In this document: positions 17,205-25,965 of the stretch, one piece after another
Layout of the letters: the number at the start of each line of letters is the position of its first letter
How positions within the stretch are numbered: the stretch's first letter is position 1
Assembly (NCBI RefSeq): GCF_030657435.1
Contig: NZ_JAUTWS010000006.1
Location: 1-64,000, forward strand
Length of the DNA stretch: 64,000 nt
DNA from: Paracraurococcus lichenis
GTDB lineage: Bacteria > Pseudomonadota > Alphaproteobacteria > Acetobacterales > Acetobacteraceae
Direction of reading: 5' to 3'
Program-made: the position numbers and the translations under genes
Notes under the pieces: model-generated
Told to the model about the DNA's origin: nothing
Databases searched by the model: none
Seen by the model: only the letters and a program-made list of their open reading frames with translations

Positions 17205-18202
17205 CGCAGGGCATCCTCCGGCCGGCGGGCCGCGGATCGTTCGACGCGCGGCGCCAGCATCTCCCGCACCACGCCCTGCGGCTTGCCATTGGCCGAGAGG
17301 AAGGCGCGGCCGACATATTCGCCGAGCACGCCGAGGATGAGGAACTGCACGCCGGCGATCAGCAGCATGGTGGTCATGGAAGAGGCCCAGCCGGAGGGCG
17401 TGCCGGTGATCAATGCCTCGGCGATCACCAGGATGGCGAGGACGAAGCCGAGGATGCCCATGGCAACGCCCGCGACGATGGCCAGGCGGAGCGGCAGGAC
17501 CGAGAAATTGGTCGCCAGGTTCAGCCAGAGCAGCACCAGCCGCTTCAGCGTGTAGTTCGACCGCCCCTCGGCGCGGGCGAGGTGCAGCACCTCGATGCTG
17601 TCGATCCGCTGCGTCACCTGCATGATCAGCCCGTCCACATAAGGGTAGGGGCCGCGGTACTTCGTGACCTCCCGCACCACCAGCGCGCTCATGCAGCGGA
17701 AGGAGGAGAGGTAGAGCCCCTTCGGCTTGTCGAGCAGCGTGTCGGCGACGCGGTTGGCGAAGCGGCTGCCGAGGTTCCGCCAGCCCTCGTGCTGCTTCTC
17801 GGCATAGCGGGTATAGACCACGTCCCAGCCGCCGAGCCGGGCGTGGTTGTAGAGCTTCAGCACCTCCTCCGGCGGGTTCTGCAGGTCGTCGTCCATGGTG
17901 ATGACATAGGCGCCGCGCGCGTGCCGCAGGCCGGTCAGGACCGCATTGTGCTCGCCGTAGTTCCGCGCGTGCTCCAGATAGGTCAGCGGCACGGTCGCGT
18001 TGCGCGCCAGCGCGCGGCAGACATCGCCGGAATTGTCCGGGCTGCCGTCATTGACCAGCACGATCTCGATGCCGCCGGCGGGCTCGAGCCGCGACAGCGC
18101 CTCGACCAGCCGGCCGACGGTGGCGGCGCCGCGATAGACCGGCACGACGATGCTGAGCCCGACCGCGGGCGGGACGGCGACGTCCATCGGCTGGGAATCC
18201 AT
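17201..18202 (-). CDS. ArnC-like family 2 glycosyltransferase
   Basis: This 333-residue enzyme resembles the polyprenyl-phosphate glycosyltransferases ArnC and GtrB/DPMS, which move a sugar from a nucleotide to undecaprenyl phosphate on the cytoplasmic face. The GT-A domain (residues about 15-230) shows SIVVPVYRGAATVGRLVEAL, LVNDGSPDNS and the metal-binding TMDDDLQNPPEE near residue 113. Two C-terminal membrane helices (about 245-270 and 280-305) follow, as in ArnC. QGVVREML closes the protein. The ATG at 18202, 14 bases after the methyltransferase stop, fits family length. The sugar is unknown; the flippase-like next gene suggests export of the glycolipid. Confidence 0.88.
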   Translation of the reverse strand: MDSQPMDVAVPPAVGLSIVVPVYRGAATVGRLVEALSRLEPAGGIEIVLVNDGSPDNSGDVCRALARNATVPLTYLEHARNYGEHNAVLTGLRHARGAYVITMDDDLQNPPEEVLKLYNHARLGGWDVVYTRYAEKQHEGWRNLGSRFANRVADTLLDKPKGLYLSSFRCMSALVVREVTKYRGPYPYVDGLIMQVTQRIDSIEVLHLARAEGRSNYTLKRLVLLWLNLATNFSVLPLRLAIVAGVAMGILGFVLAILVIAEALITGTPSGWASSMTTMLLIAGVQFLILGVLGEYVGRAFLSANGKPQGVVREMLAPRVERSAARRPEDALR

Positions 18203-18216
18203 GGCAGGCCTCGCGG

Positions 18217-18951
18217 TCAGGGGCGGAGGGCGGTGGCGAGCACCGATCCGCCGGCGGGAAAGGGGAGTCCGCCGTGCTGGAGGAGCCTTTCCAGCCGGCA
18301 TACGGCATGCAGGCTGCGGTCGATCCAGGGCGGAAAGGGGGCGACATCGGAGCGGCCCTCGGGCGCGCGGGCCAAGACCTTCCGCTGCAGCACCATCAGG
18401 GGCAGCAGCAGGCTGTTCCAGTAATGCGGCCGGACCCGGACCAGGCCGGCCTCGGCCAGCAGCGCGGCGGCGCTGCGGGCGGTGTAGCGCCGTGCGTTCT
18501 GCACCCGCAGGTCATGGGTGGAGCGCAGCCAGTCGAAGGCCGGCAGGTTCACCACCAGCACCCCGCCGGGCCGCAGCACCCGCAGCATCTCGGCCAGCGC
18601 CCGCCCTGGCTCCACCGCGGCGTGGCAGAGCACGTCCAGGCTGACCACGGCACCGAAGCTGGCATCGGCGAAGGGCAGGGCATTGACCGTGCCGACCGCG
18701 ACCGGGACCCCTGACTTGGCGGCCGCCCGGGCAGCCGCCCGCGCGTGGTACTCCACCCCCGCGGCCGGCTGGTCCGGCCGCTGCCGGCGCAGCCGGGCGA
18801 GGAAGCCGCCGGTGCCGCAGCCGGCATCGAGCAGCGGCCCGTGCCAGGGCGCGGCGCGGTCCAGCGCATCCAGGACCTGGGCATGCAGGGCGCGATACCA
18901 CCACATGCCGTCCTCGGCCGCGTCCATGAGATCGTATTCGGCGGGTTCCAC
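18217..18951 (-). CDS. Class I SAM-dependent methyltransferase
   Basis: This 244-residue Methyltransf_11-type enzyme has the SAM motif LLDAGCGTGGF near residue 41, an acidic loop AAGVEYHARA, and VVSLDVLCHAAVEP near 105 with LRVLRPGGVLVVNLP near 125. The N-terminus EPAEYDLMDAAEDGMWWYRAL matches a common family start, so the GTG at 18951 is chosen; the frame continues to a TTG at 19002 with no homology-like sequence. It heads an operon with the ArnC-like glycosyltransferase and the ArnE-like flippase, so it may methylate a polyprenyl-linked sugar or an acceptor. That substrate is inference from position. Confidence 0.83.
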   Translation of the reverse strand: MEPAEYDLMDAAEDGMWWYRALHAQVLDALDRAAPWHGPLLDAGCGTGGFLARLRRQRPDQPAAGVEYHARAAARAAAKSGVPVAVGTVNALPFADASFGAVVSLDVLCHAAVEPGRALAEMLRVLRPGGVLVVNLPAFDWLRSTHDLRVQNARRYTARSAAALLAEAGLVRVRPHYWNSLLLPLMVLQRKVLARAPEGRSDVAPFPPWIDRSLHAVCRLERLLQHGGLPFPAGGSVLATALRP

Positions 18952-19105
18952 GCGGCGCTTCTGGCATGGCGGCACCGGCGGGAACAAGGCGCGTCTCCGC
19001 AACCATCCCCCCGGCCGGCGCCTGCGGCGGCCGCAGGACCGTCACAATCGGCTGGTCACATGATTGCGGTTCGTTCCCCGGCGGTTCAAGGATGGCGCGA
19101 AGGCC

Positions 19106-20713
19106 ATGACGCAGCCCGATCCCCCTCCGCGCCGGTCCGGCGGCGCGCCGCTCGCCACCACCCTGGCCGGGACCGCCGCCCTGCCGGCCGCGGCCGGGCG
19201 CGCCGGCACGCGGCTGTTGCGGCTCCTCGCCCTGCTGCCGGCGGCGGCCTTCCTGCTGGTCGCGCTCTCCCCGCCGCTGAACCACGATGTGGCGGCGGTG
19301 CTGAACTTCGCCGAGCGGATGCTGGCCGGCGAACGCCTCTATGCCGACCTGATCGACGTCAACCCGCCGCTGATCTTCGTGCTGAACCTCCTGCCGGCGG
19401 CGATCGGCGCCTGGACGCCGCTGGATGCGGTGCAGGGGCTGCTGCTCTGCCTGCTGGCGGTCTGCGGCCTCTCGGCCTGGCTGGCGCTGCGCATCGCCCG
19501 GCCGCCCGGCCCGGTGGAGGCGGCGAGCCTCGCCGTCACCCTGCCGCTGCTGACGCTCGCCGCCGGCTACGACTTCGGCCAGCGGGAGCACCTGATGGCG
19601 GTGGCGGCGCTGCCCTACCTCGTCCATGCCGCCCGCCGGATGGAGGGGGAGGCGACCCCGCCCGGCCTCGGCCGCGGGGCGGTGCTGCTGGCCGCGCTCG
19701 GCTTCGCGCTGAAGCCGCATTTCCTGGCCATCCCCGCCCTGGTGGAGGCGCTGCTGCTCCTCCGGCGCGGCCCGGCGCGGGCGGCGGCGGATCCGGTGCC
19801 CTGGGCAATGGCCGGGATCTGGCTGGCCTACCTCGCCAGCCTGCCGCTGCTCTTTCCCGAATATCTCGACCAGGTGCTGCCGCTGGTCTGGGACTACTAT
19901 CTCGGCCTCGGGGATTTCGCCTGGTGGCAGGTGATCCTGACGGAGCGGCTGGGCACCGCGCTGATGCTGCTGCTGCCGCTCTCGATTGCCGCGGCGCGGC
20001 CGAGCTGGGGGGCGCTGCCGAAGGTCATCGCCGTGGCGGCGCTCGGCGCCACGCTCTCGGCGGTGGTGCAGCACAAGGGCTGGTCCTACCACGCCCTGCC
20101 GGTCCGGCTGTTGGCCGGGCTGCTGGCCGTGGTCATGGCCGCGCGCTGGCTGGACCGTGCGCTGCCGGCGCCGCGCGCCGCCCACGCGGCGCCGACGCTC
20201 GCCTTGGTCGCCGCCTTCGGCATCGGCATCCACAACTTCGCCGGCGCCGAGGCGCCCTGGCGGGAGATCACCTGGTCCTGGTCCCGCGGCGGGGAGGTGA
20301 CGGCGCTGCTGAAGCGGGAGGCCTATGGCGAGCGCCTGCTGGTCCTCTCGCCCGACATCTTCCCGGTCTACCCGGCGCTGAACTACGCGCATGCGCAGTC
20401 GACGCTCAGGACCATGAATCTCTGGCTGCTCGAGGGCGTCTACCGGGACTGCCCGGCGGATGGCGCGCGCTACCGCGAGACCTGGGAGATGTCGCGGACC
20501 GAGTTCTACGTCTACCGCACCGTCGCCGAGGACATCTCGCGCGCCCCGCCGGCCGCCATCCTGGTCTCGACCCGGCCGGGCATTCCGGTCTGTGGCCGGG
20601 AGTTCGATTTCCTGGAATACTTCTCCCGCCACCCGCTCTTTGCCGAGACGCTGCGGCGCTACCGCCCGGCGGCCGAGATCGAGGGCTATCGGCTGCTGCG
20701 CCGCGAGGACTGA
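19106..20713 (+). CDS. GT39-like multi-pass membrane glycosyltransferase
   Basis: This 535-residue protein has around ten hydrophobic helices, starting at about residue 37. The first periplasmic loop reads PPLNHDVAAVLNFAERMLAG and DLIDVNPPLIFVLN, matching the family 39 (PMT/ArnT-like) pattern in which an acidic residue in loop 1 is catalytic. Such enzymes use polyprenyl-phosphate sugars as donors on the periplasmic side. The C-terminal 130 residues are soluble. The ATG at 19106 is preferred to an upstream TTG/other start at 19064. It is divergent from the ArnC-like operon, whose product it could use; that link is inference. Confidence 0.72.
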   Translation: MTQPDPPPRRSGGAPLATTLAGTAALPAAAGRAGTRLLRLLALLPAAAFLLVALSPPLNHDVAAVLNFAERMLAGERLYADLIDVNPPLIFVLNLLPAAIGAWTPLDAVQGLLLCLLAVCGLSAWLALRIARPPGPVEAASLAVTLPLLTLAAGYDFGQREHLMAVAALPYLVHAARRMEGEATPPGLGRGAVLLAALGFALKPHFLAIPALVEALLLLRRGPARAAADPVPWAMAGIWLAYLASLPLLFPEYLDQVLPLVWDYYLGLGDFAWWQVILTERLGTALMLLLPLSIAAARPSWGALPKVIAVAALGATLSAVVQHKGWSYHALPVRLLAGLLAVVMAARWLDRALPAPRAAHAAPTLALVAAFGIGIHNFAGAEAPWREITWSWSRGGEVTALLKREAYGERLLVLSPDIFPVYPALNYAHAQSTLRTMNLWLLEGVYRDCPADGARYRETWEMSRTEFYVYRTVAEDISRAPPAAILVSTRPGIPVCGREFDFLEYFSRHPLFAETLRRYRPAAEIEGYRLLRRED

Positions 20714-20723
20714 TGACCGAAGA

Positions 20724-21740
20724 ATGGGCCGGGCGGCGCTGATGCGCGACGCGCCTGGCATGGGTGCCGCGCATCGCGCGGTGCCGACGGGGGAGGAAGC
20801 GCTCCGGGGCCTTGCCCTGGTCGCGCTCGGCTATGCCGTGATCTCGGTCGCGGATGCCACGGTGAAATGGGTGCTGCCGGCGATCGGCCCGGCCGCCGCC
20901 ATGGTCTGGCGCGGGCTCTTCGGCGGCGCGGTGGTCCTGCTGCTGACGCGCGGCCGGGCGCTGCGGGCGGTGAACCGGCGGCTGCTGGCGCTGCGGAGCC
21001 TGCTGCAGGCGGGCGTCTCGGCCGCCTGGTACCTCGCCTGGTCGCTCGGCGTCTCGCTGGCCGACAGCTATGCGGTCGCCGCCGCCTCGCCGCTGCTGAT
21101 GACGCTGCTTGCCATCCCCCTGCTCGGCGAGACGGTGGGCTGGCGGCGCTGGTGCAGCACCGCGGTCGGCTTCGCCGGCGTGCTCTTCATGCTGCAGCCG
21201 GGTGGCGAGTTGTGGCGCTGGGAATCGGCGCTGCTATTGGCGGCGACCGCGGTCATGGCGCTGAGCCGGATCTGGACCCGCATCCTGACCCGGACGGACA
21301 CGCCGGACAGCATGGCCTTCTGGGTGCTGATCGCGCAGGCGCCGGTGGGCGCGGCGCTGCTGGCCTGGCCGGTCATGTGGCCGCCGGGCGGCCCGCCGCC
21401 GCTGCTGCCGCCGGCCTGGGCGCTGGCGACGCTGGCCGGCTTCGCCGCGCTGAACGCGCTGGCGCAGATGCTCTTCGGCCGCGGCTATGCGCTGGCGCCG
21501 GTCTCGGCCATCGCGCCCTTCGAGTACTCGCCGCTGCTCTGGGGCATCCCGCTGGGCTGGCTGATCTGGGGCGAGGTGCCGGCCTGGACGACGCTCGGCG
21601 GCGCCACGGTGGTGATCGCGGCGGGGCTCTACAACGTGCACCGGGAGCGGGTGCGCCGCGCCGAGGAGAGGGCGCGGGCGGAGCGCGATGCAGCGGCCGG
21701 GCCGTGCAGCCCGGTGCCGGCCCGGGACAGGGCCGCCTGA
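20724..21740 (+). CDS. EamA family transporter (first of a pair)
   Basis: This 338-residue protein of the drug/metabolite transporter superfamily has ten predicted membrane helices in two EamA repeats (about 20-150 and 165-305). Recognisable blocks are ADATVKWVLPAIGPAAAMVWR in repeat 1, SPLLMTLLAIPLLGETVGWRRW at its end and FEYSPLLWGIPLGWLIWGEVP in repeat 2. The C-terminal tail is basic and low complexity. EamA proteins usually export amino acids or other metabolites; the substrate here is unknown. ATG 20724 is chosen, with 20742 as an alternative. Its stop overlaps the next gene by one base (TGATG). Confidence 0.85.
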   Translation: MGRAALMRDAPGMGAAHRAVPTGEEALRGLALVALGYAVISVADATVKWVLPAIGPAAAMVWRGLFGGAVVLLLTRGRALRAVNRRLLALRSLLQAGVSAAWYLAWSLGVSLADSYAVAAASPLLMTLLAIPLLGETVGWRRWCSTAVGFAGVLFMLQPGGELWRWESALLLAATAVMALSRIWTRILTRTDTPDSMAFWVLIAQAPVGAALLAWPVMWPPGGPPPLLPPAWALATLAGFAALNALAQMLFGRGYALAPVSAIAPFEYSPLLWGIPLGWLIWGEVPAWTTLGGATVVIAAGLYNVHRERVRRAEERARAERDAAAGPCSPVPARDRAA

Positions 21741-22630
21741 TGGCGCTCCGGCACGACATCCGCCGCGGCGCCCTCTGCATGCTGGCGGCGCATGCGCTCT
21801 TCACCTCCATGGGCGCGATCGTGAAGTCCCTGGCCGAGACCGTCCCGGTCATCGAGCTGATGTTCTTCCGCAGCGCCTTCGCCCTACCGGTGGTGCTGCT
21901 GATCTGCGCGCGCTCCGGCGGCGCGACGCTGCGCACGAAGCGCTTCGGCGGCCACGCGCTGCGCGCCTGCACCGGCATCGCGGCGCAGACGCTCGGCTTC
22001 TATGCGCTGGGCGTCCTGCCGCTCGCCGAGCAGGTGGCGCTCGGCTACACGCAGCCGCTCTTCGTCACCATCCTCGCCATCCCCTTCCTCGGCGAGAAGG
22101 TCGGCCTCCATCGCTGGAGCGCCGTCGTGCTCGGCTTCTGCGGCGTGCTGCTGATCGCGGCCGGGCAGGGGGTGGGCTTCGGCGCGGTCTCGCCGGAGCT
22201 GGTGAAGGGCACGGTCGCGGGCGTGGCGCAGGGCATGTTCTCGGCGCTGACGACGCTGCTGGTGCGGCAGCTCTCGGCCACCGAGAGCAGCACCACCATC
22301 ACGCTCTGGCAGTCCCTGCTGATGGGCGCCTATGCGGCGCTGCTGCTGCCCTTCGTCTGGGTGACGCCGGGCTGGACGGAACTGGGCCTGCTGGTCCTGG
22401 TCGGGCTGGTCGGCGGCAGCGCGCAATGGCTGCTGACCGAGGCCTGGGCGAGCGCGCAGGTCTCGGCCGTCGCACCCTATTCCTATTCGGCGCTGCTCTG
22501 GTCCATCGGCCTGGGCTGGATGGTGTTCGGCGACCTGCCGGGGGTGGCGATGCTGGGCGGGTCCGCCTTGATCGTGGTGGCCGGCCTGTACATCCTGCAC
22601 CGGGAGCTCGTCCGGAAAGGGAAACGCTGA
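21740..22630 (+). CDS. EamA family transporter (second of a pair)
   Basis: This 296-residue protein has ten predicted membrane helices in two EamA repeats. It shows AHALFTSMGAIVKSLAETVP at the start, RSAFALPVVLL, LGYTQPLFVTILAIPFLGEKV and APYSYSALLWSIGLGWMVFGD. It is clearly a paralogue in fold of the preceding gene but not a recent duplicate. Its ATG overlaps the upstream TGA (TGATG), and its own TGA overlaps the next ATG the same way, so three genes are translationally coupled. The pair may act as separate exporters or as a heteromer; the sequence cannot decide. Confidence 0.86.
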   Translation: MALRHDIRRGALCMLAAHALFTSMGAIVKSLAETVPVIELMFFRSAFALPVVLLICARSGGATLRTKRFGGHALRACTGIAAQTLGFYALGVLPLAEQVALGYTQPLFVTILAIPFLGEKVGLHRWSAVVLGFCGVLLIAAGQGVGFGAVSPELVKGTVAGVAQGMFSALTTLLVRQLSATESSTTITLWQSLLMGAYAALLLPFVWVTPGWTELGLLVLVGLVGGSAQWLLTEAWASAQVSAVAPYSYSALLWSIGLGWMVFGDLPGVAMLGGSALIVVAGLYILHRELVRKGKR

Positions 22631-23505
22631 TGGGTCTGACCTTCCTCAGGGACGATCCGCTGCTGCATGGCGCGGTGGAGGAGACGGCGCCCGGCGTGCG
22701 GCGCCTGGTCTGCAACAACCCCTCCGCCTTCACCTTCCGCGGCACCAATACCTATATCGTCGGGCGCGGCGAGGTCGCGGTGATCGACCCCGGGCCGGAG
22801 GATGCGGCGCATCTCGCCGCCATCCTGCGTGCGACCGAGGGCGAGCGGGTGACGCATGTGATCGTGACGCATACCCACCGCGACCACTCGCCGGGTGCTG
22901 CCGCGCTGGTCGCGGCAACGGGCGCGCGGACCTATGGCTTCGGACCGCACATGACGCCGCCCGAGGCCGGCGGCGAGGGCGGCGACCATGGCTTCCGGCC
23001 TGACGTGGCGGTGCCCGACGGGGGCGTGGTGGAAGGCGGGGACTGGCGCCTGACCGCGCTGCACACGCCGGGGCATTGCGCCAACCATCTCTGCTTCGCC
23101 ATGGACGGAAACGGTGTGCTGTTCAGCGCCGACCATGTGATGAGCTGGTCAACCAGCGTGGTCAGCCCGCCCGATGGCGACATGGCGGACTACATGCGGA
23201 GCCTCGGGCGGGTCATGGCGCGCGACGACCGCGTGCTGCTGCCCGGGCACGGCCCGGCGCTGCGCGACCCGAAGCCCTTCCTCAAGGGCCTGCACGCGCA
23301 TCGGGAGGAGCGGGAGGCGCGGGTGCTGGCGGCGCTGCGCGAGGCCGGCACCGCGACGGCGGATGCGCTGGTCGGGCCGGTCTACGGGCCGTTCGACCCG
23401 CGGCTGGTCAGGCCGGCGGGGCGGAGCCTGCTGAGCCACCTGATCAAGCTGGAACAGGAAGGACAGGTGGCGCGGGCGGAGGGGGAGAATTGGCGCCCGC
23501 TTTGA
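22630..23505 (+). CDS. Metallo-beta-lactamase-fold hydrolase
   Basis: This 291-residue MBL-fold protein resembles LACTB2 and glyoxalase-II-like hydrolases. The metal-binding motif THTHRDHSPG is at residues 80-89 (His81, His83, Asp85, His86), followed by the conserved LHTPGHCANHL, FSADHVMSW and LLPGHGPAL blocks, which supply the remaining His and Asp ligands. A C-terminal winged-helix-like region (about 225-290, with RSLLSHLIKLEQEGQVAR) is also seen in LACTB2 relatives. No signal peptide is present. The ATG overlaps the stop of the second EamA gene. The substrate is unknown; both hydrolytic and RNase activities are known in this group. Confidence 0.88.
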   Translation: MGLTFLRDDPLLHGAVEETAPGVRRLVCNNPSAFTFRGTNTYIVGRGEVAVIDPGPEDAAHLAAILRATEGERVTHVIVTHTHRDHSPGAAALVAATGARTYGFGPHMTPPEAGGEGGDHGFRPDVAVPDGGVVEGGDWRLTALHTPGHCANHLCFAMDGNGVLFSADHVMSWSTSVVSPPDGDMADYMRSLGRVMARDDRVLLPGHGPALRDPKPFLKGLHAHREEREARVLAALREAGTATADALVGPVYGPFDPRLVRPAGRSLLSHLIKLEQEGQVARAEGENWRPL

Positions 23506-23514
23506 CGGATCCAC

Positions 23515-24408
23515 TCAGCCTTTGAAGACGTATTCACGGTGGTGCTTCAGAAATTGCGGATGCGGCCGCCATTCCGGTCGTGCCGGCAGTCGAAGTGATC
23601 GTGCTAGGGTCAGTACGCCGCGCGCACCCGCCGGAAGCAGGCGATCGGCCGTCAGGATGGAGTAGTCCTCGCTTATCGAGATAAGGCCCCGGTCGAACAT
23701 CCAGTGGATTGTGCCGGAGAGCGCGATGCCGTTCCTCACGGTATCAGGGCCCTGTGAGGCCACAGGCCGGATATGGGCAGCCTGGACTTCCGCACGGCCT
23801 CCGCCATTGATCAGGCGTAGGCCCGTGACGGCACAGGTGTCGTCATAGGCCGTCTTTACCGCGGCAGCGAATGCCGCGTCACGGAAGGAACGCTTGGTGA
23901 CGCGCTCTATGATAGGGCGCTCGAAAGCTTCCTGTTCCTCCGCCAGTCCCGGAACGACAAAGTCGGGCCGTGCGGGCGAAAGCACCGGTGCGAATCCAGC
24001 GCGCAGGATCGAATCGAATTCTCGTTCGGGCAAAGAACGGACGGCGCGGCCAAAGGCTCCCTTGTTGGTTTCGCCATCCTCGCGCTGCAGCGCTGACTCG
24101 AAATAGTGGCTGCCAGCTTTGAAGGTGACAGGCAGATCGAAGTCGAGGTAGTCGGTGACGAAGGCGTAGAAGTGGTCGGGCCGTACCTCGTCCGGCTCGA
24201 TCGTCGTGACACGCGCCGTCGCGAAATACGCTTGCCGGCCGCCACGGCTATCCTCATCGCCGCTGCTACGGCGAGGCTCGTAATATACGATCCAATCGCC
24301 GACCGCGGCACGGGCCTGATTCAGGTAGGTCCGCGGGAAATGATACCGGAATGTAGGCAGGTCGTCGTAGGTGGGGTTGACCTTGGTCGTGAATACCGCC
24401 TTCACCAT
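23515..24408 (-). CDS. HNH endonuclease, COG3440-like
   Basis: This 297-residue protein has an uncharacterised N-terminal region (about 1-150) and a C-terminal HNH nuclease domain (about 180-260). The HNH part reads CAVTGLRLINGGGRAEVQAA, then HIRPVASQGPDTVRNGIALS and HWMFDRGLISISED, matching predicted restriction endonucleases of the COG3440 type. Such proteins cut DNA, often modified DNA. Codon use differs from neighbours: more A/T at third positions and a visibly lower GC content across the gene, which suggests horizontal transfer. No methyltransferase lies next to it. It starts at ATG 24408, 9 bases after the Nudix gene stop on the same strand. Confidence 0.8.
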   Translation of the reverse strand: MVKAVFTTKVNPTYDDLPTFRYHFPRTYLNQARAAVGDWIVYYEPRRSSGDEDSRGGRQAYFATARVTTIEPDEVRPDHFYAFVTDYLDFDLPVTFKAGSHYFESALQREDGETNKGAFGRAVRSLPEREFDSILRAGFAPVLSPARPDFVVPGLAEEQEAFERPIIERVTKRSFRDAAFAAAVKTAYDDTCAVTGLRLINGGGRAEVQAAHIRPVASQGPDTVRNGIALSGTIHWMFDRGLISISEDYSILTADRLLPAGARGVLTLARSLRLPARPEWRPHPQFLKHHREYVFKG

Positions 24409-24417
24409 GGCGCCAGT

Positions 24418-25113
24418 TCAGCGCTCCGGTAGCCGCGTGTCCTGGCCGCGGAAGCAGATCAGCTCCCGCGCCAGCCGCTCCTCGGGCGTCATCGCCAGCC
24501 ATTCACGGAATTCCGCCAGCACCTTCGCGGTGATGCTGGCGATGCGGTGCCGGAAGGCGTCCTCGAAGCCGAAGAAGCGCAGTTCCTCGAGCTCGCCCGA
24601 GCCGCGCAGCGTGCCATGTGCGGCCTCGGCCGGCGCGATGAGGAAGCGGGCATTGAAGCGGCGCGGCAGGCGCGGCGGCGTCACCGCGCGGCAGAGATAC
24701 TCGAGCACGCCGAGATCGGGCAGCAGCGCATGCCCCTCCATCCGGCCGAGCACCAGCCCGGTCTCCTCGTGCAGCTCCCGCGCCGCGGCGATGCCGAGGG
24801 CGCGGGCGAGGGAGGGCGGCGCCTGCCGCCGGAGGCAGGCGAGGGTGAATTCCGGCAACTCGCGCATCGCCGTGGCACGGTGGTCGGCGCGGTCCACCCG
24901 GCCGCCGGGGAAGACCAGGGCGTTCGGCATGAAGCGGTGCCGGGCATGGCGAAGGCCCATCAGCACCTCCGGCCCGTCCTTGCCCTGGCGCCAGAGGATG
25001 ACGCTCGCCGCGTGCTTCGGCGTGACGCGCTGCGGCGTCGTGCGCTTCGCATCCGCCTCGGCGCCCGGATTGTCCTCGGTCGGCGGCTCGTGGCGGGCCG
25101 GGCCGTCAGTCAA
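24418..25113 (-). CDS. Nudix hydrolase
   Basis: This 231-residue Nudix protein carries the box beginning near residue 107: GIAAARELHEETGL, which fits the Gx5Ex7REUxEExGU pattern in its REL-EETG core. HAASVILWRQGKDGPEVLMG and FVFPGG-like NALVFPGGRVDR come before it, as in NUDT19-type CoA-diphosphatase relatives, where the region between the GG and the box is long. It would hydrolyse a nucleoside-diphosphate-linked substrate. The likely start is TTG at 25113, overlapping the nitroreductase stop by eight bases; no ATG exists before the conserved core. The HNH nuclease gene follows 9 bases later. Confidence 0.82.
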   Translation of the reverse strand: MTDGPARHEPPTEDNPGAEADAKRTTPQRVTPKHAASVILWRQGKDGPEVLMGLRHARHRFMPNALVFPGGRVDRADHRATAMRELPEFTLACLRRQAPPSLARALGIAAARELHEETGLVLGRMEGHALLPDLGVLEYLCRAVTPPRLPRRFNARFLIAPAEAAHGTLRGSGELEELRFFGFEDAFRHRIASITAKVLAEFREWLAMTPEERLARELICFRGQDTRLPER

Positions 25114-25945
25114 GCGAGAGGCCCTGCAGCTTCAGCCAGGTGCGCAGGCCGAAGCGCTCCGGCACCGAAAGCTGCCGCGCGGCATTCTCCGACCAGCCGC
25201 AGCCTTCCGGCTTCGCGCCGTGGATCTCGGGGTAGCGGGGCTTGGCCGGCGGGCGCGCGGCGTCGTAGGCGGGCAGCGCTGCCGCCAGCCCGCTGTCGTC
25301 GTAGCGCTCGCGGTGGACGACGACATGCTGCGGCAGGCGCGGCGAGAGCCAGTTGCGCTCGCCCATGGGGAAGCCCAGCGTCAGCCCTGCCACCGGATAG
25401 ACGCCGGGCGGCAGGCCGCAGAGCGGCCCGATCTTCTCCACATGGTTCCGCACATAGGAGATCGGGCAGGTGCCGAGCCCCGCGGCCTCCGCCGCCATGA
25501 CCGTGAAGCCGAGGGCGAGCGCGGCATCGGCCGTGGCGTTGACGAAGGTATCGACGTTGTCGTTGGCATGCGCGCGGCCGTGAATCTCGCAGGCGCGCCG
25601 CCCGCGGCGGATGTCGCCGCAGAAGAGCAGGAAGACCGGCGCCTGCCTGATCCAGTCCATGCCGCCGATCCAGTCGGCGATGCGGGCGATCTTCCCGGCA
25701 TCCTGGATGACGATGATGGCGTATTGCTGCAGGTCCGACTTGCTCGGCGCCGATTGCGCCGCGGCGAGCAGCGTCTGCAACAGGGGCTCCGGCACCGGGT
25801 CCGGCGCGTAGCGGCGCGTCACGCGCCGGTCGAGGATGGCGGCGAGGCCGGGCGGCACCTCGGCGGGCGGCGCGAAGGGCAGAGGCTCTTCCGGCCGCAG
25901 GCCGTAGCGGCCGCGGATCAGCCGGTCTGGATCGTTCTCGGGCAT
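25106..25945 (-). CDS. Nitroreductase family flavoprotein
   Basis: This 279-residue protein is an NfsA/FRP-type nitroreductase, an FMN-dependent NAD(P)H oxidoreductase. FMN-contact blocks are visible: LDRRVTRRYAPDPVPEPLL near residue 32, AAQSAPSKSDLQQYAIIVI near 56, FTVMAAEAAGLGTCPISYVR near 140 and GVYPVAGLTLGFP near 175. The ATG at 25945 begins MPENDP; the frame is open further upstream over the VOC gene, but that part is antisense-like noise. It sits between the VOC gene and the Nudix gene on the same strand and overlaps the latter. The physiological substrate is unknown. Confidence 0.87.
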   Translation of the reverse strand: MPENDPDRLIRGRYGLRPEEPLPFAPPAEVPPGLAAILDRRVTRRYAPDPVPEPLLQTLLAAAQSAPSKSDLQQYAIIVIQDAGKIARIADWIGGMDWIRQAPVFLLFCGDIRRGRRACEIHGRAHANDNVDTFVNATADAALALGFTVMAAEAAGLGTCPISYVRNHVEKIGPLCGLPPGVYPVAGLTLGFPMGERNWLSPRLPQHVVVHRERYDDSGLAAALPAYDAARPPAKPRYPEIHGAKPEGCGWSENAARQLSVPERFGLRTWLKLQGLSLD

Positions 25946-25965
25946 CGCGCGCGCAGCATGGCAGG

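Noticed and set aside
23515..24408. Complete restriction-modification system
   Set aside because: No methyltransferase or specificity gene is next to the HNH nuclease. The methyltransferases in the window are small-molecule types far away.
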